From: Alphaproteobacteria bacterium
GTDB taxonomy: Bacteria; Pseudomonadota; Alphaproteobacteria; UBA8366; Aestuariispiraceae
Assembly (NCBI GenBank): GCA_029212835.1
Contig: JARGPE010000012.1
Location: 1-32,200, forward strand
Length of the DNA: 32,200 nt
Reading direction: 5' to 3'
This document shows positions 16,366 through 24,633 of this stretch, piece by piece. The notes under the pieces are model-generated. The model ran no database searches, was not told where the DNA came from, and saw only the letters and a program-made list of their open reading frames with translations. The translations under genes and the position numbers were made by a program. Within the stretch, counting starts at the first letter, position 1. Each line of letters begins with the position of its first letter.

Positions 16366-17975
16366 TGGAATTCGGTCCTATTTCCGCTGATACCGCCACA
16401 GGCGCGATCCTGGCGCATTCCATTCGCTTGTCGGATCGGGCGCTTAAAAAAGGCCATTGGCTGACAGAAGAGGATGTGGAGGCGCTGAAAGCCGCCGGTA
16501 TCACCTCTGTCACGGTCTGTCGCCTGGCTCCCGATGATGTCCCTGAAAACGATGCTGCAGATACCCTGGCCATGGCCGCGACAGGAGATGGATTTAGCCG
16601 CAGCGCTGCCTTTACCGGTCGTGTGAACCTGATCGCGCAACAGGATGGCATTCTGGTTTATGATCCTGTTCTTCTGGACGCATTGAACCGTGTGGATGAG
16701 GGGATCACCTTTGCCGCCCTGCCACCTTATTCCAGGGTGGCTGCACGGCAGATGGTGGCGACAGCCAAGATCATTCCCTTTGGTGTGCCAAAACAAATGC
16801 TTCAGGCAGCCTGCCCCAAATCCCCGCTGTTTCGGATCGCCGCATTCCAATCACTGTCTTTGGGATTGATCCAAACCATCCTTCCTGGCGTGAAGCCCAG
16901 TGTTTTAGACAAGACCGATCAGATTATGAACGCGCGCGCGGCCAGCCTTGGCGCGGTTCAAATTACGCCCGTCCGCTGCAAACATTCAGAAGATGACCTA
17001 ACCTTGGCGCTGGCAGCGATGACCGCGGAAAAAGTTGCGATCATCACCATTGTCGGGGCATCTGCTATTGTAGATCGCCGCGATGTAATCCCGGCCGCAA
17101 TCTCTCAATGCGGTGGAACCGTAGAGCATTTTGGTATGCCTGTTGATCCGGGGAACCTGCTGTTATTGGGGAGAATTGGCGATATTCCAGTGATCGGTGC
17201 CCCAGGCTGTGTGCGGTCACCCAAGCCAAATGGCTATGATTGGGTACTGGAACGACTGGTTGCGGGCCTGCCTGTCGATGGACCCGGCATTATGGCAATG
17301 GGATCTGGCGGGTTTCTGAAAGAGATACCCGTGCGGCCCCTGCCCCGTGCCGAAGCCGCGCCCAAACAGGCAACAAGCCATGCACCCTGCATAATCGGTC
17401 TGATGCTGGCAGCCGGGCAATCCCGCCGTATGGGCAAGGCGAATAAGTTGCTGGAAAATCTGGATGGGAAGCCGATGCTGCGCCACTCTCTGGAGATACT
17501 CCTGGCAGCACAGATCGACGGTGTCACTGTTGTGACAGGGCACGAGGCGGAACGAGTCCGTCAAGCGATCTCAGACCTGCCTGTCTCCTTCACCGACAGT
17601 CCCGACTATGCCAGTGGTTTGGCGGAAACCGTGAAACGTGGCATTGCCGCCCTGCCTGAATCAGCAGACGGGGTCCTTATTTGCCTGGGCGATATGCCCC
17701 GCGTGAAAACCGAAACGTTAAACCGCCTGATCGCGGCCTTCGATCCCACAGAGGGACGCACGATTTGTGTTCCTGTCCATCTTGGCAAGCGTGGCAATCC
17801 CGTCCTGTTCGGCAGACGCTTCTTTGCCGAAATCATGGACCTTTCAGGCGATACCGGGGCAAAATCTCTGATCGGGGCCTATGAGGAACAAGTCGCGGAA
17901 ATCGTCGTCGATGACCCAGGCGTGCTGTTGGATCTGGATACGCCAGACGCTCTTAGAATGGCGCAAAATCGTTAG
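16365..17975 (+). CDS. Molybdopterin-binding (MoeA/MoCF-like) domain fused to MobA-like nucleotidyltransferase
   Basis: A 536-residue fusion. Residues 1 to about 335 resemble a molybdopterin-binding module: an N-terminal swivel-like part (GAILAHSIRLSDRALKKGHWL), then a MoCF-type domain with IITIVGASAIVDRRDVIP and a glycine-rich PVIGAPGCVRSPKPNGYDW. Residues from about 345 onward form a MobA-like NTP transferase: LAAGQSRRMG at 348-357, a lysine-rich continuation KANKLLE, and the metal-binding LGDMP with D443. In the cox context the likely job is CTP:molybdopterin cytidylyltransfer, making the MCD cofactor that CoxL uses, with the first domain holding molybdopterin. Cytidylyl rather than guanylyl specificity is inferred from context and the MocA-like LAAGQSxRMG. 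It is the last gene of the overlapping accessory operon. Confidence 0.85.
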   Translation: MEFGPISADTATGAILAHSIRLSDRALKKGHWLTEEDVEALKAAGITSVTVCRLAPDDVPENDAADTLAMAATGDGFSRSAAFTGRVNLIAQQDGILVYDPVLLDALNRVDEGITFAALPPYSRVAARQMVATAKIIPFGVPKQMLQAACPKSPLFRIAAFQSLSLGLIQTILPGVKPSVLDKTDQIMNARAASLGAVQITPVRCKHSEDDLTLALAAMTAEKVAIITIVGASAIVDRRDVIPAAISQCGGTVEHFGMPVDPGNLLLLGRIGDIPVIGAPGCVRSPKPNGYDWVLERLVAGLPVDGPGIMAMGSGGFLKEIPVRPLPRAEAAPKQATSHAPCIIGLMLAAGQSRRMGKANKLLENLDGKPMLRHSLEILLAAQIDGVTVVTGHEAERVRQAISDLPVSFTDSPDYASGLAETVKRGIAALPESADGVLICLGDMPRVKTETLNRLIAAFDPTEGRTICVPVHLGKRGNPVLFGRRFFAEIMDLSGDTGAKSLIGAYEEQVAEIVVDDPGVLLDLDTPDALRMAQNR

Positions 17976-18052
17976 AAAAGTCGCTTGAGACGGTCCCCTT
18001 GCCAATGCCATAGTCGCGCATCTTAAAATCTTCTAGCGGAAACAGGTGCAGT

Positions 18053-19357
18053 ATGGCTGAGCAATTTGATGCAATTGTGATTGGGGCGGGCGTGATTGGC
18101 GCCGCTGTTGGATTGGAACTGACCCGCAAGGGATACAAGACCATCAACATTGATAAGCTGCCAGCGGCTGGCTATGGCTCGACGTCTGGCTCTTGCGCCA
18201 TCATTCGTACCTATTACTCTACTGTCGATGGGTCCGCTTTAGCCTATGAAGGCTATTACTATTGGAAAAATTGGCAGGAATATCTGGGACTTGGCGATGG
18301 TGAGGACTTGGCTTATTTCCACGAAACCGGCACCATGGTGATGAAGGTCGAAGAAAATGGCTTCATGAAAAAAGCCATGAGTATCGCGGATGAAATTGGC
18401 GTTCCTTACGAGGAATGGACCAATGACGATATCCGCAAGAAAATGCCTCATTACGACCTGAACTGCTTCCACCCCCCAAAACGCCCTGAACAAGATGGCT
18501 TTGGCGAGCCGACCGGCGGCGAAGTTGGCGGTGCGGTATTCTTCCCCAAAGGCGGGTATATCAACGACCCTCAGCTCTCTGCTCAGAACATTCGTAAGGC
18601 GGCAGAAAAGCTCGGTGGCAGCTTTAAGTTCAATGCGGAAATAACTGAAATCAGAAAGAATTCAGATGGCTCCATCACAGGTGTTTCTTTAAAGGATGGC
18701 ACCCAGATCGATGCACCGATCCTGGTTAATGTCGCTGGTCCTCATTCCGCCAAGGTCAATGCCATGGCCGGTGCGCTGGACGACATGAATGTCAAAACCC
18801 GTGCCCTGAAACAGGAAGTCACCCATATCCCCATGCCGGTCGAAGGCTGGTATGAGAATGGGTTCGTAACCTCAGACAGCGATATCGCCTGCTATACCCG
18901 CCCGGAAAAAGGTAACTTCCTGCTGATCGGCTCAGAAGATCCGCCTTGCGATACCCAGATTGAGGTCGATCCAGACAATTGGGATCGCAATTTCAGCGAA
19001 CAATGGCGCATTCAGGCACTGCGCGTGGCACAACGCATTCCGTCACTGGGCATTCCCAGCGTCATGAAGGGCGTGACGGAACTTTATGACGTATCAGATG
19101 ACTGGATTCCAATATACGATAAGTCTCAGGTGCCGGGCTTCTATATGGCAATCGGTTCTTCAGGTAATCAGTACAAGAATGCACCTGTTGCCGGAAAGAT
19201 GATGGCGGAGTTGATCGACAAAGATCAAAAAGGCCAGGACCATGATAAGGACCCGGTCATTTTCCACATGGATTACACCAATCGTGACCTCAACCTGGGA
19301 TTCTTCTCCCGTCGGCGGGAAATCAATAAAGACAGCACCTTCTCCGTGCTGGGTTAA
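18053..19357 (+). CDS. FAD-dependent oxidoreductase, DAO (D-amino acid/sarcosine oxidase-like) family
   Basis: A 434-residue flavoprotein. The dinucleotide-binding GxGxxG is GAGVIG at residues 11-16, with the following strand ending INIDK. DAO-family features include SGSCAIIRTYYST near the flavin, LVNVAGPHSAKVNAMA, TRALKQEVTHI and the C-terminal GFYMAIGSSGNQYKNAPVAGKMMAELI. Close relatives oxidise secondary or tertiary amines or amino acids such as sarcosine, dimethylglycine or glycine, but the substrate cannot be read from sequence. It begins 77 bases after the cox accessory operon on the same strand and is followed eight bases later by a Nudix gene. It could be an extension of that transcript, though no functional tie to the molybdenum enzyme is evident. 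Confidence 0.85.
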   Translation: MAEQFDAIVIGAGVIGAAVGLELTRKGYKTINIDKLPAAGYGSTSGSCAIIRTYYSTVDGSALAYEGYYYWKNWQEYLGLGDGEDLAYFHETGTMVMKVEENGFMKKAMSIADEIGVPYEEWTNDDIRKKMPHYDLNCFHPPKRPEQDGFGEPTGGEVGGAVFFPKGGYINDPQLSAQNIRKAAEKLGGSFKFNAEITEIRKNSDGSITGVSLKDGTQIDAPILVNVAGPHSAKVNAMAGALDDMNVKTRALKQEVTHIPMPVEGWYENGFVTSDSDIACYTRPEKGNFLLIGSEDPPCDTQIEVDPDNWDRNFSEQWRIQALRVAQRIPSLGIPSVMKGVTELYDVSDDWIPIYDKSQVPGFYMAIGSSGNQYKNAPVAGKMMAELIDKDQKGQDHDKDPVIFHMDYTNRDLNLGFFSRRREINKDSTFSVLG

Positions 19358-19365
19358 TTGAGACA

Positions 19366-19965
19366 ATGGCGCGGAAGGTAGAGTTGATTGAACGGGAAAT
19401 TCCCTTCAAGGGTTACTTCCAGATCAGTCGCTATCATCTGCGCCATTGTCAGTTCAAAGGCGGAATGGGGCCTCGAATCAGTCGCGAGGTCTTTGAGCGA
19501 GGCCACGCTGTCTGCGTGGTCCCTTATGACCCGATCAGAGATGAAATTGCCTTAATCGAACAATTTCGCCCCGGTGCTTATGCTGCGGGCGATTCCGATC
19601 CCTGGATGATTGAGGTTGTTGCCGGGATTATTGACTCCGATGAGTCCCTGGAACAGGTCGCACGACGAGAATCCAGCGAGGAGACAGGCCTGACGATCAC
19701 GGACCTAAATTACCTGGGCAAGCATTATATGACGCCCGGCGGCAGTTCTGAAACAATTGCTATGTTTGTGGGACGTGCAGATTTCTCCACTTTGGGCGGC
19801 GTGCATGGACTGGACGAAGAAGGCGAGGATATCCGTGTTTTCTCTACTTCAGCCGATGAGGCAATCGCCATGGCGAGAGATAATCGCATCCGAAATGCAA
19901 TGACAGCCCTTGCCCTTTTGCTGTTCGATGGACGGCGGGAGGTCTTGCGTCAGGACTGGCGGTAA
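19366..19965 (+). CDS. Nudix hydrolase, ADP-ribose pyrophosphatase type
   Basis: A 199-residue hydrolase with a complete Nudix box at residues 87-109: G87, E93, R101-E102, E105-E106 and G108. Position 103, usually aliphatic, is serine. The upstream VVPYDPIRDEIALIEQFRPGAYA and PWMIEVVAGIID are typical of ADP-ribose pyrophosphatases (NudF/TrgB-like), which split ADP-ribose to AMP and ribose 5-phosphate with Mg2+. The segment GKHYMTPGGSSETIAMFVGRAD fits the same subfamily. It starts eight bases after the flavoprotein gene, indicating co-transcription. There is no strong Shine-Dalgarno, so expression may depend on coupling. Confidence 0.88.
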   Translation: MARKVELIEREIPFKGYFQISRYHLRHCQFKGGMGPRISREVFERGHAVCVVPYDPIRDEIALIEQFRPGAYAAGDSDPWMIEVVAGIIDSDESLEQVARRESSEETGLTITDLNYLGKHYMTPGGSSETIAMFVGRADFSTLGGVHGLDEEGEDIRVFSTSADEAIAMARDNRIRNAMTALALLLFDGRREVLRQDWR

Positions 19966-20021
19966 CCTATTTACCATTCAACTAAGAGGGTATTTAGGAA
20001 TTCACACAAAGGAACCGGACA

Positions 20022-21023
20022 ATGACTTTCCGCAGCGACTTCACCGATGCCGTGGGCAACACACCGCTGATCAAACTGAAACGCGCGTCTGAAGAGACGG
20101 GCTGTACCATTCTAGGCAAGGCGGAGTTCCTCAATCCCGGTGGCTCCGTAAAAGACCGCGCGGCAAAATACATTATTCTGGATGCTGAAGAGCGGGGCGA
20201 ACTGGAGCCCGGTGGCTTGATCGTCGAAGGTACGGCTGGCAATACCGGCATCGGGTTGGCCAGCGTTGGCAATTCCAGAGGATATCGTACCCTAATCGTC
20301 ATTCCGGAAACACAAAGCCAGGAAAAGAAAGACGCCTTGCGCCTGCTGGGGGCCGAATTGGTGGAAAATGTCGCTGTTCCCTTCAAAGACCCGCGCAACT
20401 ATGTCCATACCGCGCAGCGCATTGCTGAAGAGCGCAAGGCGACGGAACCCCACGGGGCCATCTATGCCAACCAATGGGACAACCTGTCCAATCGGGAGGC
20501 GCATATCCGCTCCACAGGCCCAGAGGTATGGGAACAACTGCAAGGCAAGGTCGACGGATTTTCCTGCGCTATGGGGACTGGCGGCACATTGGCTGGCATG
20601 AGCCTGTATCTGAAGGGCAAAAACAAGGATGTCAAAATCGCGGCAGCGGACCCTATGGGGGCCGCAATGTATAACTGGATCAAGACCGGTGAGTTGAAGG
20701 CAGAAGACGGCGGCTCCATCGCAGAAGGCATTGGTCAGGGTCGAATTACCGGCAATATCGATGGGGCCGTGTTTGATGATGCCTATAAAATCCCTGATGC
20801 CGAAGCCTTGCCGATCGTACATCGTCTATTGAAAGAAGAAGGGCTGTGCATGGGCCTGTCGACAGGCGTTAATATTGCCGGTGCCATTCGCCTGGCCAAG
20901 GATTTGGGCCCAGGCCATACCATCGTCACCATCCTGTGTGACTGGGGCCATCGATATATGGGCAAAGTTTGGAACCCGACCTTCCTGAAAGAAAAAGGCC
21001 TGCCCTTCCCAGATTGGCTGTAA
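20022..21023 (+). CDS. cysK: Cysteine synthase A (O-acetylserine sulfhydrylase), PLP-dependent
   Basis: A 333-residue fold-type II PLP enzyme. The N-terminus DAVGNTPLIKLKRASE is classical. The PLP Schiff-base lysine is K44 in NPGGSVKDRAA. The substrate-binding loop is GTAGNTG at 70-76 (the E. coli enzymes have TSGNTG). The PLP phosphate loop is MGTGGTLAGM, followed later by GIGQGRITGNID and LSTGVNIAGAIRLAK. The enzyme makes cysteine from O-acetylserine and sulfide; the GTAGNTG variant belongs to a subgroup common in alphaproteobacteria whose donor preference I cannot confirm. An AAAGGA Shine-Dalgarno precedes ATG at 20022. The two downstream genes (AlaX, SseA) suggest a small amino acid/sulfur neighbourhood. 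Confidence 0.9.
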   Translation: MTFRSDFTDAVGNTPLIKLKRASEETGCTILGKAEFLNPGGSVKDRAAKYIILDAEERGELEPGGLIVEGTAGNTGIGLASVGNSRGYRTLIVIPETQSQEKKDALRLLGAELVENVAVPFKDPRNYVHTAQRIAEERKATEPHGAIYANQWDNLSNREAHIRSTGPEVWEQLQGKVDGFSCAMGTGGTLAGMSLYLKGKNKDVKIAAADPMGAAMYNWIKTGELKAEDGGSIAEGIGQGRITGNIDGAVFDDAYKIPDAEALPIVHRLLKEEGLCMGLSTGVNIAGAIRLAKDLGPGHTIVTILCDWGHRYMGKVWNPTFLKEKGLPFPDWL

Positions 21024-21176
21024 GAGGCCAAAATCCTATTTGGGCATTCCATTGCATCCGCATGTGAGCTGCTGGAGAACTTCCAGGGTAAGGGAATTGC
21101 TGTGCGAATTGCCTTTCTGGCAAAATCGCACTGGCATTCTCCGGCTCTATGACTAGGCTGTTGGAAACAATTTGTT

Positions 21177-21908
21177 ATGGGGATGAACGGTGTGACAAAC
21201 CGAACGGACGAACTTTACCGGGATGATTCCTATCTGAAATCGTGCGAAGCCGTTGTCGTAGAGGTCACGGATCGCGGTGCGGTCATTCTGGATCGCACCG
21301 TCTTTTATTATACAGGCGGCGGACAGCCCGGCGATTCAGGAACCCTGACATTTGATGGCGGATCGGTGCAGATTGCGACCACAATTAAGGTCGATGACGA
21401 CATCCTCCATATCCCGGAAGAAGGTCAGGTACTGCCCGCCGTTGGGGCCAAAGTCACCGCGGAGATTGATTGGGACCGTCGCTATTCCCTGATGAAGATG
21501 CACACCGCAATGCATTTGTTATGTGCCCTTGTTCCCTGTGGCGTGACCGGTGGGCAAGTTGGCGAGGACAAAAGCCGTCTGGATTTTGATGTCGGCGACC
21601 ATACGCTGGATAAAGACGCCCTGACGGAACGACTCAACGCGTTGATTGCGCAAGACCATACCCTGGAAACGATGTGGATCAGCGATGCTGAACTGGATAA
21701 CAATCCAGAACTGGTGCGCACCATGTCCGTACAGCCGCCCCGGAATGCCGGGCGCATTCGTCTGGTGAAAGTCGGCGAGTCGGTTGATCTGCAGCCCTGT
21801 GGTGGCACCCATATCGCCCATACGGGGGAAATCGGAGCCCTGCGTATTGGGAAAATCGAAAACAAGGGCGCAAAGAACCGCCGTGTGAATATCCATCTGG
21901 AGGGATGA
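21177..21908 (+). CDS. AlaX-type alanyl-tRNA editing protein
   Basis: A 243-residue free-standing editing protein related to the second half of AlaRS. The zinc site is visible as H109-TAM-H113 (HxxxH, in KMHTAMHLL) and C208...H212 (CGGTH). The N-terminal part, LDRTVFYYTGGGQPGDSG, is the AlaX/AlaRS C-terminal-region signature. The length and the presence of that N-terminal beta domain suggest the AlaX-M (medium) class, which removes serine, and sometimes glycine, from mischarged tRNA-Ala. I take ATG at 21177; a second ATG at 21183 and GTG at 21192 are possible, and no Shine-Dalgarno is decisive. The position next to cysteine synthase, which consumes a serine derivative, may be chance. Confidence 0.88.
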   Translation: MGMNGVTNRTDELYRDDSYLKSCEAVVVEVTDRGAVILDRTVFYYTGGGQPGDSGTLTFDGGSVQIATTIKVDDDILHIPEEGQVLPAVGAKVTAEIDWDRRYSLMKMHTAMHLLCALVPCGVTGGQVGEDKSRLDFDVGDHTLDKDALTERLNALIAQDHTLETMWISDAELDNNPELVRTMSVQPPRNAGRIRLVKVGESVDLQPCGGTHIAHTGEIGALRIGKIENKGAKNRRVNIHLEG

Positions 21909-21971
21909 TTGGACGCGGGCGGCTTCCTACCCGCGAATATTTACTCCCTAACTCTTTGAAAGTACCATTCT

Positions 21972-22832
21972 ATGTCTCACTTTCCGCTCGTTTCCGTTCA
22001 ATGGCTAAAAGGTGCATTGTCCGACCCGAAGGTCGTTGTCCTGGATGCCACATATCATCTACCGACCGTATCAAGGGATGCACGGGCAGAATATATAGCG
22101 GGTAGAATTCCAGGTGCGCGCTTCTTTGACGTTGATGGAGTCGCAGACCCGACAGACCCCCTGCCCCATATGGTTCCAACCCCGGAACAGTTTGGGGAAA
22201 TGATGGGTGCCCTTGGTATTTCCAATGACAGCCATGTCGTTTGCTATGACAGTTATGGCATTTTTTCTGCCGCACGGCCTTGGTGGCTGTTTCGTCTGTA
22301 TGGCCATGAAAATGTATCCGTCTTGGATGGTGGTCTGCCCGCATGGCAGGCGGCTGGCTATGAAACGGAATCGGGTCCGGCGCCCGTACCAGAGCCAACA
22401 GAATTCAGCCCAAGTTTTCGTCCGGAACTGCTGCGCCGCGTTGCGGAGGTTCAGGCCAATCTGGAGGGTGGTAAAGAGGTTGTGCTGGATGCCCGCGCCG
22501 CCAATCGATTTGACGGCAGCGCCCCCGAACCCCGCCCCGGCACTCGGTCCGGTCATATTCCAGGATCATTGAACTTGCCTTTCACGACCTTGTTGGATTC
22601 TGACACTAAGAAAATGCTCAACGTTCATGGGTTGGAATCCGCCTTTCGCAAAGCGGGTATCAAATTGGGCCGTGACAAGGTTGTGACCAGTTGTGGCTCT
22701 GGCGTTACAGCCTGTGTCCTGGCATTGGGGCTACATTTGCTGGGTGATGATACGGTTGCCGTTTATGATGGGTCCTGGTCAGAATGGGGCACGCGCAGCG
22801 ATACCCCGATAACAAACCCTTCGAAAGCTTGA
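21972..22832 (+). CDS. sseA: 3-mercaptopyruvate/thiosulfate sulfurtransferase (tandem rhodanese)
   Basis: A 286-residue two-domain rhodanese. The first domain has VVVLDATYHLP, the GRIPGARFFDVDGVAD segment and VVCYDSYGIFSAARPWWLFRLYGH, where the catalytic cysteine position is not active. The second domain carries the active site C241 in CGSGVTA, the loop typical of mercaptopyruvate sulfurtransferases, rather than the CRxG(R/K)T of thiosulfate-preferring enzymes. Linker and lid features SGHIPGSLNLPF and YDGSWSEWG are standard. It transfers sulfane sulfur from 3-mercaptopyruvate to thiols or cyanide. The gene ends ten bases before the GNAT gene. A role in supplying sulfur for the Mo cofactor sulfido ligand is conceivable, but nothing in the sequence shows it. 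Confidence 0.92.
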   Translation: MSHFPLVSVQWLKGALSDPKVVVLDATYHLPTVSRDARAEYIAGRIPGARFFDVDGVADPTDPLPHMVPTPEQFGEMMGALGISNDSHVVCYDSYGIFSAARPWWLFRLYGHENVSVLDGGLPAWQAAGYETESGPAPVPEPTEFSPSFRPELLRRVAEVQANLEGGKEVVLDARAANRFDGSAPEPRPGTRSGHIPGSLNLPFTTLLDSDTKKMLNVHGLESAFRKAGIKLGRDKVVTSCGSGVTACVLALGLHLLGDDTVAVYDGSWSEWGTRSDTPITNPSKA

Positions 22833-22842
22833 GACGATCCCC

Positions 22843-23862
22843 ATGAAAATTCGCCCCTGCACCCCGGCGGACATTCCGCATGTCATCAATCTATGGAAGG
22901 CCTGTGGCCTAACCCGCCCCTGGAATGATCCAGCAAAAGACATGGAAATGGCTCTGGAATACAGCGCCTCGACCGTTCTGCTGGGTGAATTCAATGGGGC
23001 CATTATTGCCAGCGTTATGGCTGGATTCGATGGTCACCGCGGATGGCTGTATTATGTCGCTGTGCGTCCTGATCTACAGGGCAATGGGTATGGTCGGCAA
23101 ATTATCACGGCGGGTGAGGATTGGCTGCGCGGACAAGGATGCCCGAAGATCCTTCTAATCATCCGGGCTGACAATCAGAAGGTTCTCGATCTCTATGCAT
23201 TGCTGGACTATGTCCAAGAACCCCGGGCGATGATGTCGAAATGGCTGATCGAGCCTCCGGCGCAATCCCCTGACATGGCACCTCCGCGCAAGCTGAATGT
23301 GACCATCACCTTTCTGGAAATGACCGCGCCACCGCCGCGTCCGCCGCGGGCTGCACCAATCACGCCCAAGCCGCTGGCGCTACAACGGGTTCACAATCCC
23401 ACGGTTTCCTACTACCGATATCTACAGCACACGGTGGGCGACCCCTGGCTGTGGTGGGAACGCCGCGCCATGCCGGACGAGACCATCGCGCGGATTGTGC
23501 AGGATCCGAAGGTTGAGCTTTATACCTTAACCATGGGGGGCGTTCCGGCTGGCTTTGTCGAACTGGATTTCCGTAATATGCCAGAAACAGCTGATATTGC
23601 TTATTTCGGCCTTCTGCCCGAATTCATCGGCCATGGATTGGGACCCTATCTACTGGAATGGAGCATAGACTGCGCCTGGAATCGCGATCCGGCACCACAG
23701 CGCCTTTTGGTCAATACATGCACCCTGGACCACCCAAAGGCGCTGAGCGGTTATCAGCGGGCGGGCTTCGAAGTTGTCGATCAGGTGAAAAAACAGACAG
23801 GTGACCCCGTGGCAGAAGGCTACATCCCAAAATCTGTCCGCATCCTCAGCCCAGGCTATTAA
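22843..23862 (+). CDS. Double-domain GNAT N-acetyltransferase (YpeA-like domain plus second GNAT)
   Basis: A 339-residue protein with two GNAT domains joined by a proline-rich linker at about residues 162-178. The first domain (1 to about 145) closely follows the YpeA pattern: INLWKACGLTRPWNDP, MAGFDGHRGWLYYVAV, and an acetyl-CoA loop Q79-GNGYG. The second (about 180-330) has the loop LPEFIGHGLG (258-267) and NTCTLDHPKALSGYQRAGFEV, a GNAT subfamily frequent in alphaproteobacteria and often of unknown substrate. Both acetyl-CoA loops look intact. YpeA-type and the second type normally occur as separate proteins. The start is ten bases after sseA, so co-transcription is likely. Substrates (protein N-termini, lysines or small amines) cannot be inferred. 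Confidence 0.85.
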   Translation: MKIRPCTPADIPHVINLWKACGLTRPWNDPAKDMEMALEYSASTVLLGEFNGAIIASVMAGFDGHRGWLYYVAVRPDLQGNGYGRQIITAGEDWLRGQGCPKILLIIRADNQKVLDLYALLDYVQEPRAMMSKWLIEPPAQSPDMAPPRKLNVTITFLEMTAPPPRPPRAAPITPKPLALQRVHNPTVSYYRYLQHTVGDPWLWWERRAMPDETIARIVQDPKVELYTLTMGGVPAGFVELDFRNMPETADIAYFGLLPEFIGHGLGPYLLEWSIDCAWNRDPAPQRLLVNTCTLDHPKALSGYQRAGFEVVDQVKKQTGDPVAEGYIPKSVRILSPGY

Positions 23863-23932
23863 AAACCACAATTCGGTTACGTTTATTCCAAACCCACTGG
23901 AATCCTGTGGATAAACAACATATATTAAGTTT

Positions 23933-24598
23933 ATGATAACAATTGATGTGTTTTCCGACCCTATATGTCCCTGGTGCTATATTGGTAAAAAGCGCCTGGA
24001 TGCTGCGCTTGCGGCGCGCCCTGACCTGCCAGTTTCTGTGCGTTGGCGCGCGTTTCAGCTCAATCCGGATATGCCGCGCGACGGCATGGACCGGCAGTCC
24101 TATCTGTCTGCCAAATTTGGCGGCGAGGATCGAGCCTCTGAAGTCTACGGGCAAATTCAGCGCGTTGGCGCACAGGTTGGCATCGACTTTCAGTTTGATC
24201 GTATCCCCCGCACGCCCAGCACATTGAATGCCCACAGATTGATCCGCTATGCACAGCGCCCCGATGTGGACAAAGCAGAGGGACTGATGCCCGCCTTGTT
24301 CCAGGCCTATTTCATGGAGGGCAAGGATATCGGGGATATTTCTGTCCTACTGGATATCGCCGAAAGCCTTGGACTCAATCGACCAGAAGTTCAGGAATAC
24401 TTGAACAGCCGCGCAGAAGAAGATGAAGTCCAGGCAGAAGACGTCTTTGCCCGCCGCCTTGGCATTGGGGGTGTGCCCTGTTTCATCATCGACGGTAAAT
24501 ACGCCCTGTCTGGTGCCCAAGAACCTGAAGCCTTCCTGCCCCTACTAGACATGGCGGTTCAAGAGCAAGCAGCTGGTCAGAGTTCAGTTGAAGGTTAA
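23933..24598 (+). CDS. DsbA-family thiol oxidoreductase, FrnE-like
   Basis: A 221-residue cytoplasmic thioredoxin-fold protein without a signal peptide. The redox motif is C12-PWC-15 at the very N-terminus (SDPICPWCYIGK), and the cis-proline loop is GGVPCF with V181-P182. The segments VRWRAFQLNPDMP and LNAHRLIRYA are hallmarks of the FrnE/2-hydroxychromene-2-carboxylate isomerase-like DsbA subfamily, some members of which act in oxidative stress. The upstream 70-base gap contains a 6-bp hairpin, ATTCCA pairing with TGGAAT. There is no strong Shine-Dalgarno before ATG at 23933. The gene is convergent with dnaE, with 35 bases between stops and no obvious terminator. Confidence 0.87.
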   Translation: MITIDVFSDPICPWCYIGKKRLDAALAARPDLPVSVRWRAFQLNPDMPRDGMDRQSYLSAKFGGEDRASEVYGQIQRVGAQVGIDFQFDRIPRTPSTLNAHRLIRYAQRPDVDKAEGLMPALFQAYFMEGKDIGDISVLLDIAESLGLNRPEVQEYLNSRAEEDEVQAEDVFARRLGIGGVPCFIIDGKYALSGAQEPEAFLPLLDMAVQEQAAGQSSVEG

Positions 24599-24633
24599 TT
24601 TGCAACCATCTGATTTGAAAAACATATCAATTT

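Noticed and set aside
16167-16850. 227-codon minus-strand frame antisense to the XdhC and MoeA/MobA-like genes
   Set aside because: Composition is typical of an antisense shadow and both plus-strand genes there have clear conserved motifs.
23880-23932. ATTCCA/TGGAAT hairpin before the FrnE-like gene as a terminator
   Set aside because: The stem is only six base pairs and AT-rich, with no T tract after it.
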